Position numbers and translations under genes: made by a program
Part shown: one piece after another, positions 1 to 7,338 of the stretch
Layout: each line of letters begins with the position of its first letter
How positions within the stretch are numbered: the stretch's first letter is position 1
Notes under the pieces: generated by a model
The model's input: the letters and a program-made list of their open reading frames with translations, nothing else
Databases searched by the model: none
Told to the model about the DNA's origin: nothing
DNA from: a virus
Virus record (IMG/VR): IMGVR_UViG_3300021964_006628
Coordinates: 1-42,764 of that record
DNA: 42,764 bases
Strand: one strand, 5' to 3'

Positions 1-739
1 AGATGTATTCATATACTGCTTGTGTCCCTGCGGCAATGTCAAACAGGTCTTGTTCAGATTGTAAATCTTGTCTCCACGATTTACAACCTCTGTGTAAATT
101 TTGTTTAAACTTTATTTTGGGAGAGCTAACACCCTGGGTTTCGAAGAAGTCGTCTAATATATCAGTGAACAATCTCATAGGGTCGCCATATGCTGCCATG
201 CCCATTAAAATGTATTCATCTTCATTGGGTTTTAGTCCTATACGTTGTGTCATAGCACTATACCATAATCCTAAACTGTGGGGGTATCTCTGCGAAAATA
301 ATTTAATTATATTTTGGCCTATACCTTGCCAAATAGTTAGCGTCTCAAATTCTCCAATCGAATCAATACATATGATCGAAGCGTCCATAAGCCCACTAGT
401 ATAATAACCGGCGGCAGCATGACTCCCATGATGAGAACTATACTTAATTGGAGAAGATAGTCCGTAGCCTTGTAGATATTTTTTAATATTGTTTTCATTC
501 CAAGTTAATCCTTGTCCTGCATAAAGTTGCCTTAAAGATTTTTTGTACGGATTTTCATACCAAACAATTTCGTCTGGTTCCCCGTACTCTAAAGCATCGT
601 CTATAATTTTTTTATTTAAATCCGGATCATTTTTTATGCCACTATAACGCTCGCTATGACTAGCAAACTGTAGATCGTTTTTATTAAACACTGCAAGAGC
701 AGCATCGTGACTGTTTGCACTTATTCCCCAAGTAATCAT
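1..739 (-). CDS. Carbamoyltransferase (NodU/CmcH family), C-terminus beyond window
   Basis: The minus strand from an ATG at 739 is open to the window edge (246 codons). It begins MITWGISANSHDAALAVF, the usual start of NodU/CmcH-type carbamoyltransferases (glycine-rich ASKHA-like ATP-binding N-terminus with the early SHDAA motif). Further in are SSHHGSHAAAGYYTSG (the paired-His region) and SIGEFETLTIW. Family members transfer a carbamoyl group from carbamoyl phosphate to a sugar or small-molecule hydroxyl. Such genes recur in marine T4-like phages, where the substrate is unknown; glycan decoration fits the glycan cassette farther right. The start codon overlaps the TGA of the upstream 48-aa gene (ATGA), so the two are translationally coupled in the primase operon. 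The family is clear; the acceptor is not. Confidence 0.85.
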   Translation of the reverse strand, partial: MITWGISANSHDAALAVFNKNDLQFASHSERYSGIKNDPDLNKKIIDDALEYGEPDEIVWYENPYKKSLRQLYAGQGLTWNENNIKKYLQGYGLSSPIKYSSHHGSHAAAGYYTSGLMDASIICIDSIGEFETLTIWQGIGQNIIKLFSQRYPHSLGLWYSAMTQRIGLKPNEDEYILMGMAAYGDPMRLFTDILDDFFETQGVSSPKIKFKQNLHRGCKSWRQDLQSEQDLFDIAAGTQAVYEYI

Positions 740-882
740 TTGTAAATGAAAGGATCCTTTTTTCTAATTTCAGCAATGCGTTTTTTAATTTCGCGATTCT
801 CTTTCCATTTGATATAGGGATATTTAATTATATCCATAATCTTTTTCCATAATTTTTTTAAAAAGTTTTTTACTCGAACCAT
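736..882 (-). CDS. Conserved small basic protein (48 aa)
   Basis: This 48-residue frame runs from ATG 882 to TGA 736. It is very Lys/Arg rich, with an amphipathic, helical look and the ending KRIAEIRKKDPFIYK. Its start lies inside the last codons of the primase gene, with AGAGGT as ribosome binding site 6 nt upstream. Its stop overlaps the carbamoyltransferase ATG. I recall a small protein with the same KKDPFIYK ending in marine T4-like phages, often beside a carbamoyltransferase. Function unknown; a membrane-surface or nucleic-acid-binding peptide is possible. The double overlap and good ribosome binding site make it a real gene. Confidence 0.7.
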   Translation of the reverse strand: MVRVKNFLKKLWKKIMDIIKYPYIKWKENREIKKRIAEIRKKDPFIYK

Positions 883-1853
883 TTTTTACCTCTCAATCTA
901 ATCTTTAACGGTGACGACTCTGCACTAACAGCAATACTGTGTAGTGTATATAGTCTGCCATACCGTTGTACAGCATCACCAATGTCAGTTATATCTTGCG
1001 ACCAATTAGGCATACTAACTGACCATCCTAATTCTATTGCACGTTCAATTAATTTTTGTCCTGCTTTATCTCTATCAGGCACAATAATAATTTCTTTCTG
1101 TAATCTATTTAACAACAGTGCCTGTTGATCAGATATTTCTGATCCACCCAATGCGCAGCCTTCTATGTGTATTGCATCTAGTTGTCCTTCACATACTATA
1201 GCAAACAATTTAGAATAATGTTGTTCGTCAAGACCGTATACAAAGCCAGGTTGTACTTCAGTCAAGTACTTGGGCTTTTTGTCCGGTACCACACTACGGC
1301 CTGTCCAACCTACTACCTTACCTTCAAAGTAAAAGGGTATAATCAACCTATCACGATATCCTAAGCTGGGGCTCCAGTAATAGTCTGTATCATCTACATT
1401 TAATCCACGTGATGCCATATACTCTAATATAGGCAAACTATATTTGTTGAAATCTGTAATATCAGCAATTTTAATTGCATCATCTGGCAACGGAACAGTG
1501 TTGAATGTAGGCATTTGGGCTATTTGTGTTTTGGCCTCAACACCTTCATTCTCTCTCATAACATCTAGTGCTACCTTGTTGATTACATCATCAGGTGCTC
1601 CCATCCATTGTAGGAGTTTACGCAGTTTATGTGAGAAGTTCCTGCCCGGTTGCCAGGACGCTTTGAAGCCGCAGTTAAAACAATGATAACTTATACCGCC
1701 GTCTGGATTGCTTATTAGGCCGCCGCGTTGTCTAGTGTCTTTTGAAGTACCATTATGATGACAACAGGGTGCATTAAAAGAAGTCCAACCACTAGGGGTT
1801 GTTTTCCTCTTAGGCGGCAAGTAAATCATAATTGTGTCAGAAACAGCACTCAT
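870..1853 (-). CDS. 61: DNA primase (T4 gp61-like)
   Basis: A 327-aa primase that would make RNA primers for lagging-strand synthesis with the gp41-type helicase. An N-terminal zinc site is visible as APCCHHNG (about residues 29-35) and HCFNCGF (57-63), typical of the zinc-binding domain of DnaG/gp61 primases. A TOPRIM domain follows, with IVCEGQLDAIHIEG (about 219-232) giving the catalytic Glu and IIVPDRDKAGQ (about 256-266) the Asp pair. An upstream in-frame ATG at 1880 exists, but 1853 is preferred: it lies 6 nt after a perfect -10 box (TATAAT, 1860-1865), so the mRNA would begin at or next to this ATG. No Shine-Dalgarno is properly spaced. An alternative start is 1829 (MIYLPP). Confidence 0.9.
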   Translation of the reverse strand: MSAVSDTIMIYLPPKRKTTPSGWTSFNAPCCHHNGTSKDTRQRGGLISNPDGGISYHCFNCGFKASWQPGRNFSHKLRKLLQWMGAPDDVINKVALDVMRENEGVEAKTQIAQMPTFNTVPLPDDAIKIADITDFNKYSLPILEYMASRGLNVDDTDYYWSPSLGYRDRLIIPFYFEGKVVGWTGRSVVPDKKPKYLTEVQPGFVYGLDEQHYSKLFAIVCEGQLDAIHIEGCALGGSEISDQQALLLNRLQKEIIIVPDRDKAGQKLIERAIELGWSVSMPNWSQDITDIGDAVQRYGRLYTLHSIAVSAESSPLKIRLRGKKWFE

Positions 1854-1859
1854 AGTAAT

Positions 1860-1888
1860 ATTATACCTGAGATATTGCAATTTGTCAA
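1860..1888 (-). promoter_or_regulatory. Sigma70-type early promoter of the primase gene
   Basis: Minus strand TTGACA (1888-1883), exactly 17 nt, TATAAT (1865-1860), then 6 nt (ATTACT) to ATG 1853. Both boxes match the consensus perfectly. Expected +1 falls at or within a base or two of the start codon, so the transcript should be leaderless. Confidence 0.85.
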
Positions 1889-1896
1889 CAAAAAAA

Positions 1897-2055
1897 TTAC
1901 CAGTGACGTATGGTGTTTGCCATTATAAAGAAGCACGTAATAAAGTTTACACCTACTATTAGTGTGCGAACTAGTGCAACCATATCCGCTTCTGTGTCAT
2001 CCTCAGCAGCTTTTTCGCCTAGGGCTTTTGCCCAAACTCTCCAAAGTGTTTTCAA
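1897..2055 (-). CDS. Small conserved membrane protein (52 aa), non-ATG start
   Basis: The reading frame starts at TTG 2055 (or ATT 2058) and ends at TAA 1897. The N-terminal half is amphipathic and charged (KTLWRVWAKALGEKAAEDD). A hydrophobic segment of about 20 residues (VRTLIVGVNFITCFFIMAN) is probably one membrane span, followed by TIRHW. I recognise the KTxWRVWAKALGEKA start from a small protein common in marine T4-like phages, where it begins ML. Here the equivalent Met codon is ATT, followed by TTG. AGGA lies about 6 nt upstream. Function unknown. It follows the radical SAM gene by 8 nt. Confidence 0.6.
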   Translation of the reverse strand: MKTLWRVWAKALGEKAAEDDTEADMVALVRTLIVGVNFITCFFIMANTIRHW

Positions 2056-2063
2056 AATGTTTC

Positions 2064-3035
2064 CTATTGTGAATAATCGTTTAAACTAAAATTTGTGCCT
2101 AACATATGATAGGGCGTTGCTGTTTTATCATTAGACCAAACAAGGACTTCCGGATCATCGTATAAGAAGTCACAGTTCTTGCAATATTCAATACTGTCAA
2201 AGTCCTTTGATCTATGTGCGCTCCTTAGCTGCTCGTACTTATCACCAAACCAAATTTCTTCAAGTGATTCTGTCTCAGTATGTCCTAATACACTTTTGCT
2301 TTCGTTAGGTGGTCCCATAGTTTGACAACAAGGTGTCACTGCTCCTTTGAGTCCTCCTATACCGCCACTACGTATTGTAATTTCTGGAGCAAACGGCCTG
2401 CCACAAGTTTTTCTAGTATTAGGATCTCTTTCGTAAGCCGGTGTGTAATTTCCACTCCAATTATGCATTTTCCAAATATATCCTATTGTGCTAGTAGGGC
2501 CTATAAAGTTATTTCTATATTGATCTACTTCGTATTCAACTTGTGTGTTATCTAATATTAAATGATAACTTGACAGAACACAAGAACTTTTTACTGAATT
2601 GATATATTCCTTTGCTTTTATTATATTTGTCTTTAACAGATCAAAATTATCAACAGCCATCCACTCTTTGTATTTTTCTTTGTTGTATCCGATACAACTA
2701 AATCTTGCAAAACTTAATCCTGCATCTACGCAGTCTTGCATGAAGTGTCCGCTAAAGAAACTTCCGTTGCTATACATAAAACTCGGAAAGCCTCTCTTAG
2801 TACATTCTTCAATATATAAAGGAAGGTCTTTGGCCATTGTAGGCTCACCACTGCCTTCTAAATTAATTACAGGATTACCCGGTAATTGATCTAATATATC
2901 AACAAACATATCCAATGGCATCTTACGAGTCCACTCTTTGCCTCGTCCTGTAGTTTGCGGACACATTTGACATTTGTAATTACAGCCGCCGAACACTTCA
3001 ACAACTGCTCTTTCTAGATTAGGTAATTGTTTCAA
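2064..3035 (-). CDS. Radical SAM enzyme with SPASM-type C-terminus
   Basis: 323 residues. The canonical radical SAM cluster motif CNYKCQMC (C18, C22, C25) would bind a [4Fe-4S] cluster and SAM. The GSGEPTM stretch near 60-66 resembles the SAM-contacting GGE region. The C-terminal third has further Cys groups (TCGRPF, TPCCQTMG, EYCKNCDF) typical of SPASM domains, which carry auxiliary Fe-S clusters in peptide- and substrate-modifying enzymes. The start is TTG 3035, supported by GGAG 6 nt upstream; no ATG fits. It overlaps the upstream gene by 17 nt, so it is co-transcribed with 3019-3834 and 3834-4619, which begin at a late promoter. Substrate unknown. Confidence 0.85.
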   Translation of the reverse strand: MKQLPNLERAVVEVFGGCNYKCQMCPQTTGRGKEWTRKMPLDMFVDILDQLPGNPVINLEGSGEPTMAKDLPLYIEECTKRGFPSFMYSNGSFFSGHFMQDCVDAGLSFARFSCIGYNKEKYKEWMAVDNFDLLKTNIIKAKEYINSVKSSCVLSSYHLILDNTQVEYEVDQYRNNFIGPTSTIGYIWKMHNWSGNYTPAYERDPNTRKTCGRPFAPEITIRSGGIGGLKGAVTPCCQTMGPPNESKSVLGHTETESLEEIWFGDKYEQLRSAHRSKDFDSIEYCKNCDFLYDDPEVLVWSNDKTATPYHMLGTNFSLNDYSQ

Positions 3036-3834
3036 TATGTACTCCGTGCCCGTGATATGTTCCGAAGGTAGGGGCTAAACAAAATGCAATTATTTGTTGA
3101 TTTAGGTCTAAAGGATTGTCAAGGGTAATATTAATAATTGTTTTATATTTTTTAGGTTGTTTATATTGGTACTCGCTAATAGGAAAATTTGTTTTTATTC
3201 TAGTGGTTTTATAAAATTGTACAACTTGATTATAAGTTTTTTTAACATGATCTAATATGTTAGCACCAGAGCTAAAATGTATATGTGGTATTAAAGTAGC
3301 ATGATCTGCTACAACTCTTATGTGTATCTGTTCGGGACCATACTGCTCTAGTACATCATACCAGCTGTTAAAGATTTTATCAAATGATATTTCTTTACCT
3401 GAAGTGTTAAATGCAATAGTGTCAATTATACTTTTTGCAAATAAGTGTAATATTTTTTGTCTAGAGCCTCCAGGATGTATCCTCCATTTTTTAACTTCAG
3501 GGTCATAGTGTACACCGATTGGATCTTTTAGGCCTCCTTCGTTAACGTAATCAGTAGCAAGCCAGACAAGTTTACAATAGTTTTCTATACTTAATCTATA
3601 ATGATTGTACTCTTTAGATGATACTGTGTAATTTTTATATAGGTAACTCCAATCAGGTGGATTATCTATTCCGCTAAGAAAAAAGTTTTTAATATCGTCT
3701 TCCATCTCATGAACAGTATCAAAGTATAGATCACCTTTGTTTAACTTAGCTAATCCTAAATGTTCGTTTTTTTGTTTGTAATCAAAAAATAATTTCGAAT
3801 GAAATTGAGGCTTAGGCAAGGGTGTTAACAGCAT
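3019..3834 (-). CDS. Conserved hypothetical protein (271 aa)
   Basis: No family recognised. The protein is polar and aromatic-rich, with no signal peptide or membrane segment. A noticeable stretch GVHYDPEVKKWRIHPGGSRQ (about residues 116-135) looks like an ordered core, and several His residues cluster in DHATLIPHIHFSSG (about 183-196) and the C-terminal YHGHGVHIE. Its ATG shares a base with the stop of the upstream structural gene (TAATG), and its end overlaps the radical SAM gene by 17 nt. The three are therefore one translationally coupled late operon, and it may supply or bind the substrate of the radical SAM enzyme (inference only). Confidence 0.6.
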   Translation of the reverse strand: MLLTPLPKPQFHSKLFFDYKQKNEHLGLAKLNKGDLYFDTVHEMEDDIKNFFLSGIDNPPDWSYLYKNYTVSSKEYNHYRLSIENYCKLVWLATDYVNEGGLKDPIGVHYDPEVKKWRIHPGGSRQKILHLFAKSIIDTIAFNTSGKEISFDKIFNSWYDVLEQYGPEQIHIRVVADHATLIPHIHFSSGANILDHVKKTYNQVVQFYKTTRIKTNFPISEYQYKQPKKYKTIINITLDNPLDLNQQIIAFCLAPTFGTYHGHGVHIETIT

Positions 3835-4619
3835 TAATTACGAACCAGTATTTTTGTAATTTTGTCTGCTGGGTTAGCGTCTGCTTTAAATCGTAAATGA
3901 TTAAATACACCGTTGAAGTTAATTGGTGTGGGTTCTGTTTCAGATCCAGTAAGTGTAAGTGTTCCTACATCAGCCCACACTGTAGCACCTGTTACTTGGT
4001 TATCTAGTGTTGCTTGTACTATGACATCACCTTCAAATGCATCAGTGTATACAACTGCTGTGTGTAACGCCTCGTTACCATTTATGCCAGGCTCAGCGTC
4101 AAGTGATTCACTATACCATATGCCGCTATCTGATTGTGATTGTACAAAAGTTGTAAGTGAGTATGTGTCACGAGGTCCTGGGAACATACCGCTGTCAATA
4201 TAAATTGTACCGTTATTGTGGAAATGGCTGTCTGTATATGTTAATACTTTGTCGCTATTACTGTCTACCAAATATACATTGTATGATATGTACTGTTGTG
4301 GAACATTTAGTAAATCATTTTCTGTAATGGTTATAGTAAACAAGCCCCGTGTTTGGCTAGACCCATCATCTTGCACAACACCGTCTCTTTCGATAATCAT
4401 GTTATTTTTTTCATCAAAAGCTACAAACTTGGGTGTATACAAATTTGAATTTATTGGTTTTTGATCTGCGTTTAATAATCGGAATTGGATATTGTTATCT
4501 ATTCCTCTATATACTTTTAGTTGTCTTTGGTACACTGGTCTATACTCCGTTACGAATCCTGCTTCATTAGAGATAATCTCTATTCTGTTATTGACTAAAT
4601 ATCTAGGTACAAGTTGCAT
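3834..4619 (-). CDS. Probable virion structural protein (261 aa)
   Basis: Starts MQLVPRYLVNNRIEIISN, and continues with GFVTEYRPVYQRQLKVYRGIDN. I recognise this opening from a structural protein of marine T4-like phages. The remainder is Ser/Thr/Asn-rich and beta-strand-like, with no enzyme motif. The open frame extends 33 codons upstream to 4718, but that part lies over the divergent plus-strand gene. ATG 4619 sits 5 nt after a late promoter core (TAAATA, 4630-4625), so 4619 is chosen. There is no Shine-Dalgarno, which fits a leaderless late mRNA. First gene of a late unit with 3019-3834 and the radical SAM gene. Confidence 0.75.
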   Translation of the reverse strand: MQLVPRYLVNNRIEIISNEAGFVTEYRPVYQRQLKVYRGIDNNIQFRLLNADQKPINSNLYTPKFVAFDEKNNMIIERDGVVQDDGSSQTRGLFTITITENDLLNVPQQYISYNVYLVDSNSDKVLTYTDSHFHNNGTIYIDSGMFPGPRDTYSLTTFVQSQSDSGIWYSESLDAEPGINGNEALHTAVVYTDAFEGDVIVQATLDNQVTGATVWADVGTLTLTGSETEPTPINFNGVFNHLRFKADANPADKITKILVRN

Positions 4620-4624
4620 ATAAG

Positions 4625-4631
4625 TATTTAT
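4625..4631 (-). promoter_or_regulatory. T4-type late promoter (ATAAATACTTAT) for 3834-4619
   Basis: ATAAATA on the minus strand followed by CTTAT and then ATG 4619, close to the T4 late consensus TATAAATACTATT. The core-to-ATG gap is 5 nt. A degenerate copy, TATAAGTA (4619-4626), points the other way toward the plus-strand gene at 4636. Confidence 0.75.
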
Positions 4632-4635
4632 TTGA

Positions 4636-5004
4636 ATGTTATTAAAAGATATACAAGAAAATTTTCCATTCGTTAGTGTTGTGTCATATGGTGACGCAGA
4701 ATACACCGGCATCATCATAAATCAGGACGCTCAGGTAACGTCTATGTATATGTTTGATCGTTTACGTACAGTTGAGGACAAACGTAAATTTATTGAGCTA
4801 GGAGAAATATGGTGGATGGAATCTAATAGATTAATACCTATTAGTATCTTTTTGCGAAAGGAAATGGAGCATTTTAGATATTCAATTCAAACTATGAATT
4901 CGAAAGACGTTCATGTAAAACTAGGTCCAGCAGTTAATCTAAATAATCTTTCTATTAAACGTATTAAACGTAAATCAGTTCAACTGGTTAGAAAGACTAA
5001 GTGA
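4636..5004 (+). CDS. Conserved hypothetical phage protein (122 aa), plus-strand island
   Basis: A soluble 122-aa protein with FVSVVSYGDAEYTGIIINQD (about 12-31), DRLRTVEDKRKFIELGEIWW (41-60), ESNRLIPISIFLRKEM (62-77) and a basic tail (KRIKRKSVQLVRKTK). I recognise the pattern YGDxEYxGIIINQD...ExWWxESNRxxPIxIFLxKEM from a protein of marine T4-like phages, function unknown. It is divergent from the structural gene at 4619, with only 16 bp between. Its last 30 bases overlap, tail to tail, the Bfd-like gene on the other strand. Only a degenerate late box (TATAAGTA, 4619-4626) could drive it, since no plus-strand gene precedes it. Confidence 0.8.
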   Translation: MLLKDIQENFPFVSVVSYGDAEYTGIIINQDAQVTSMYMFDRLRTVEDKRKFIELGEIWWMESNRLIPISIFLRKEMEHFRYSIQTMNSKDVHVKLGPAVNLNNLSIKRIKRKSVQLVRKTK

Positions 5005-5157
5005 TTTAACTTCCTCATTTATTTGTTTTAATGTCTCGCAACAAGTACAGCATTGCTGGCAAGCACCAGTTATACGTTTAATACTATCTAAATCGGTATA
5101 CTCTAACATTTCTCGTATTGTGCGATCAGTAATATTAGCGCAAATGCAAACTATCAT
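4975..5157 (-). CDS. Bfd-like [2Fe-2S] ferredoxin (60 aa)
   Basis: A short protein with CIC at residues 4-6 and CQQCCTCC at 33-40, giving the C-x-C...C-x2-C ligand set of bacterioferritin-associated ferredoxin (BFD-type [2Fe-2S]) domains, with the usual start MIVCICANITDRTIREM. In bacteria Bfd reduces and mobilises iron stored in bacterioferritin; in a phage it could supply electrons or release host iron, perhaps for the radical SAM enzyme nearby (inference). Its ATG overlaps the TGA of the upstream methyltransferase. Its 3' end overlaps the plus-strand gene by 30 bp. Two extra Cys (37, 40) are unusual. Confidence 0.75.
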   Translation of the reverse strand: MIVCICANITDRTIREMLEYTDLDSIKRITGACQQCCTCCETLKQINEEVKSLSLSNQLN

Positions 5158-5648
5158 CTTTTTCTATACCAAACATTGTTAGGTCCAATATCTATTAAGT
5201 CTACAAGTTCATTTACTGCTTGATTAACACCAACAAAATCGTAATCGTGTCCGCTGAATATTCCATTTGGTTTTACTTTAGATTGATATGCTAAGATATC
5301 GTTTTTACAGCCTTGGTAAGAATGATCACCATCTATAAAGATTAAATCGGCCTTTGGACAAAAGTGGGCAACTTTGGAACTGTTGCCCTGTATAGGAACT
5401 AACCTGTCACCGTATTTTTCTTTTACAGTATTATTATAGAATAAATTTATGTTTAAGTCCACACCATAAATTGTAAGGTTAGGAATTTTATCTAGTAGAT
5501 AAAAAGTAGTACGCCCGTCACGCACACCTACTTCTATCATACTAGAATAATTATTAGTTTCGATTAGGTGACGAAGAAAGTATTTTCTATTCTTCTTGCC
5601 CGGCCAGTCAATTGTCATTGACGGTGGAGGTTTAATCAGATTGGGCAT
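5154..5648 (-). CDS. Class I SAM-dependent methyltransferase (164 aa)
   Basis: Rossmann-type methyltransferase with motif I MIEVGVRDGRTTFYL (about residues 37-51), acidic strand-2 end YGVDLN (71-76), and LIFIDGDHSYQGCKNDI (about 104-120) with SGHDYDF downstream, the pattern of the Methyltransf_24 group. Its target is not evident. It shares the DGDHxY and GHDY/GDDY signatures with the products of 21623-22213 and 38897-39526. The start at ATG 5648 overlaps the upstream gene by 17 nt; ATG 5618 (MTIDWPGK) is an alternative. It is co-transcribed with the DnaE-like gene upstream and the Bfd-like gene downstream. Confidence 0.8.
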   Translation of the reverse strand: MPNLIKPPPSMTIDWPGKKNRKYFLRHLIETNNYSSMIEVGVRDGRTTFYLLDKIPNLTIYGVDLNINLFYNNTVKEKYGDRLVPIQGNSSKVAHFCPKADLIFIDGDHSYQGCKNDILAYQSKVKPNGIFSGHDYDFVGVNQAVNELVDLIDIGPNNVWYRKR

Positions 5649-6201
5649 TTAATTGTTCTACTAACAAATTCATATGTACTACACAAGCCATAGCATATGA
5701 TATAGCATGAGCTTTTTTAAAGTAGTAGGAACCGTCAGTAGGTTTAATCCATACTTCCTTCATTATTGTTTCCCAAGTCTCGTTGAGTAAATGCCTCTTC
5801 GCTGGGCGTATTATCGCTAATACTGCTGCCAGCTGCTCCACGTTTCTTGGACGCAAAGTGCGCAATACGTCGTTGTGATTGTTGAGATGAAAGACGTTTT
5901 TTGAAAAGTCGTCGTGCTCGAGAAGATCCCATAATGGCTCCTTATTGATTAGTTCTGTGAGATGATGTTCGTTCTTGATATCTTTATAAATTGAAACATT
6001 TAGAAAATCTAATTTAAAATAGCCGCGTTCTTCGGCAGTCTTGTGTTCTATTGTTGATAAATTGTCTATTGGGTTATGGGGAATCTCAGTAGCATATACA
6101 CCTGTATTGTGTTTTTTACCTGTATCTAATTTTGCAACACGATGTTGTATCTTATCTAAGATAACATCTCTATCTGCAAAATCTATATCGATATCTGGCA
6201 T
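5632..6201 (-). CDS. Miniature DnaE-like (family C polymerase palm) protein (189 aa)
   Basis: The protein starts directly at MPDIDIDF, which matches the PDFDxDF motif carrying two catalytic Asp of bacterial Pol III alpha. At GYFKLDFLN (60-68), D65 matches the third catalytic Asp in the VKFDFLGL motif. HNTGVYATEIPHNPI (31-45) resembles the conserved HxGGV segment between them. NVEQLAAVLAIIRPAK and FKKAHAISYAMA resemble the ALxRPGP and FNKSHAxxYA motifs. It is far shorter than Pol III alpha (over 1100 aa): no PHP, no OB fold, no beta-binding region recognised. A similar protein occurs in marine T4-like phages. Whether it polymerises DNA, repairs, or is regulatory is unknown. Coupled to the upstream gene by TAATG. 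Confidence 0.75.
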   Translation of the reverse strand: MPDIDIDFADRDVILDKIQHRVAKLDTGKKHNTGVYATEIPHNPIDNLSTIEHKTAEERGYFKLDFLNVSIYKDIKNEHHLTELINKEPLWDLLEHDDFSKNVFHLNNHNDVLRTLRPRNVEQLAAVLAIIRPAKRHLLNETWETIMKEVWIKPTDGSYYFKKAHAISYAMACVVHMNLLVEQLNAQSD

Positions 6202-6902
6202 TATAGGTTACTCTCTTTGGCAACGTCTTTGACTAGTTGCACATCCTTTGGCTGTCTATTAAATCTCATAGCCCAGTGTTCTGGATTCATTATATGATAT
6301 ACTATACTTAGTTGTTCTTCATTTAATTGTTGTAATAACTGTTTACCACTCTTACAATTTAGTAGCAACCAAGGAGATATCTTACCATCTTTAATATGCC
6401 ACACTGCTCTATTTAAAGATACGTGTTGAAAATAGTGATTCCACGGTGCAGGCGGATTCTCTTCAGCCCATTCCATCATAGTCATTATGCTTCTTTCTAG
6501 TGCTGTTTCAACACCTTCCTTACGTATAAGTTCAACAGCATACTTTTCATACATTTCTTCTCTACACCAATGATCGAGTTTGACACCGGATGTTACTACA
6601 TGATCAACATACTTTTCTGGATATAAAGGTCTAACGTTATTTACAAAACTGCCAAACTTTACAAACGCATTATAATAAGGACTTTTACAAAACTCTTCAT
6701 ATGTTTTGTCTTTCCTTGAGCCTGCACTCAGTGTATAAAATCGCTGGAATGCATAGAATCCTAACGTGACTCTTTTTTCATTTTTTTGTAAATGCCTTCT
6801 TTTTTGTTCGCATACGTGTACTGCTAAAGTTTTTTCTTTGCTATAACCAGTACCACAGTACTCGCACACATATGGTTTTTCAGAGGGCGTTTTCAATACC
6901 AT
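6201..6902 (-). CDS. Zinc-finger-bearing conserved hypothetical protein (233 aa)
   Basis: Near the N-terminus is YVCEYCGTGYSKEKTLAVHVC, a C-x2-C...H-x-C zinc finger of C2H2 style that suggests nucleic-acid binding. The rest is helical and Trp/Tyr-rich (FYAFQRFYTLS, WNHYFQHVSLNRAVWHIKDG, NPEHWAMRFNRQP) and matches no family I can name; similar proteins exist in marine T4-like phages. The open frame extends to 6950, but ATG 6902 (MVLKTPSEKPYVC) limits overlap with the upstream clamp-loader gene to 23 nt. It lies between the clamp-loader-like and DnaE-like genes, which suggests a replication or repair role (inference). Confidence 0.65.
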   Translation of the reverse strand: MVLKTPSEKPYVCEYCGTGYSKEKTLAVHVCEQKRRHLQKNEKRVTLGFYAFQRFYTLSAGSRKDKTYEEFCKSPYYNAFVKFGSFVNNVRPLYPEKYVDHVVTSGVKLDHWCREEMYEKYAVELIRKEGVETALERSIMTMMEWAEENPPAPWNHYFQHVSLNRAVWHIKDGKISPWLLLNCKSGKQLLQQLNEEQLSIVYHIMNPEHWAMRFNRQPKDVQLVKDVAKESNL

Positions 6903-7332
6903 GTTCTTCAGCCAATTGTTTGAGTTCTTTTTTTGTAGATAGTCTAGCAAGTATTTCTACCTCGTCTTGTTTCATATTTGGGAATATTTTTTCTAAGAGC
7001 TTAATTGCTTTGCTATTACTCTTGCCTTTTTGTTTAAATCCAATCCACTTATGGAATTCAATTTTGCCTGTGTTGCCTGCTTGGCACAACAACTGCCATT
7101 GCAACTTAGGATGACGGGTACCTAGCTCATTCCAATTTTTATTGTAATACTCGTTTGTTTTAAACACAGCAAGAGCTTGTTTTTCATAGTTTCCGTTTAT
7201 GCTAGACACATATCGATTCAGTAGCCAGTAATTAATTGACTTGCGCTCTTCGTCAGACAGTTCGTCATATACGGATTTGGCACCCATATCAATAGCGCCA
7301 AGAATATCTTTTAAAGGTAATTTATCACTCAT
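6880..7332 (-). CDS. 62: Probable DNA polymerase clamp-loader small subunit (gp62-like)
   Basis: 150 aa, beginning MSDKLPLKDILGAIDMGAKS, with a helical body (LSDEERKSINYWLLNRYVSS), AVFKTNEYYNKNWNELG, QLLCQAGNTGK, and a C-terminal helix LSTKKELKQLAEEHG. I recall proteins of this form being called gp62, the small subunit that works with the gp44 ATPase to load the sliding clamp, in marine T4-like phages; the match to T4 gp62 itself is faint. The frame extends 5 codons upstream, but ATG 7332 is chosen because it lies 6 nt after a sigma70 -10 box with no Shine-Dalgarno. Confidence 0.6.
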   Translation of the reverse strand: MSDKLPLKDILGAIDMGAKSVYDELSDEERKSINYWLLNRYVSSINGNYEKQALAVFKTNEYYNKNWNELGTRHPKLQWQLLCQAGNTGKIEFHKWIGFKQKGKSNSKAIKLLEKIFPNMKQDEVEILARLSTKKELKQLAEEHGIENAL

Positions 7333-7338
7333 ACATAT

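Noticed and set aside
3-404. 133-aa plus-strand open frame
   Set aside because: It is antisense to the carbamoyltransferase, whose motifs are clear on the minus strand; the plus frame has no recognisable family or ribosome binding site.
4620-4718. N-terminal extension of the 3834-4619 gene
   Set aside because: It covers the divergent plus-strand gene and the late promoter; the conserved start MQLVPRYLVNN is at 4619.
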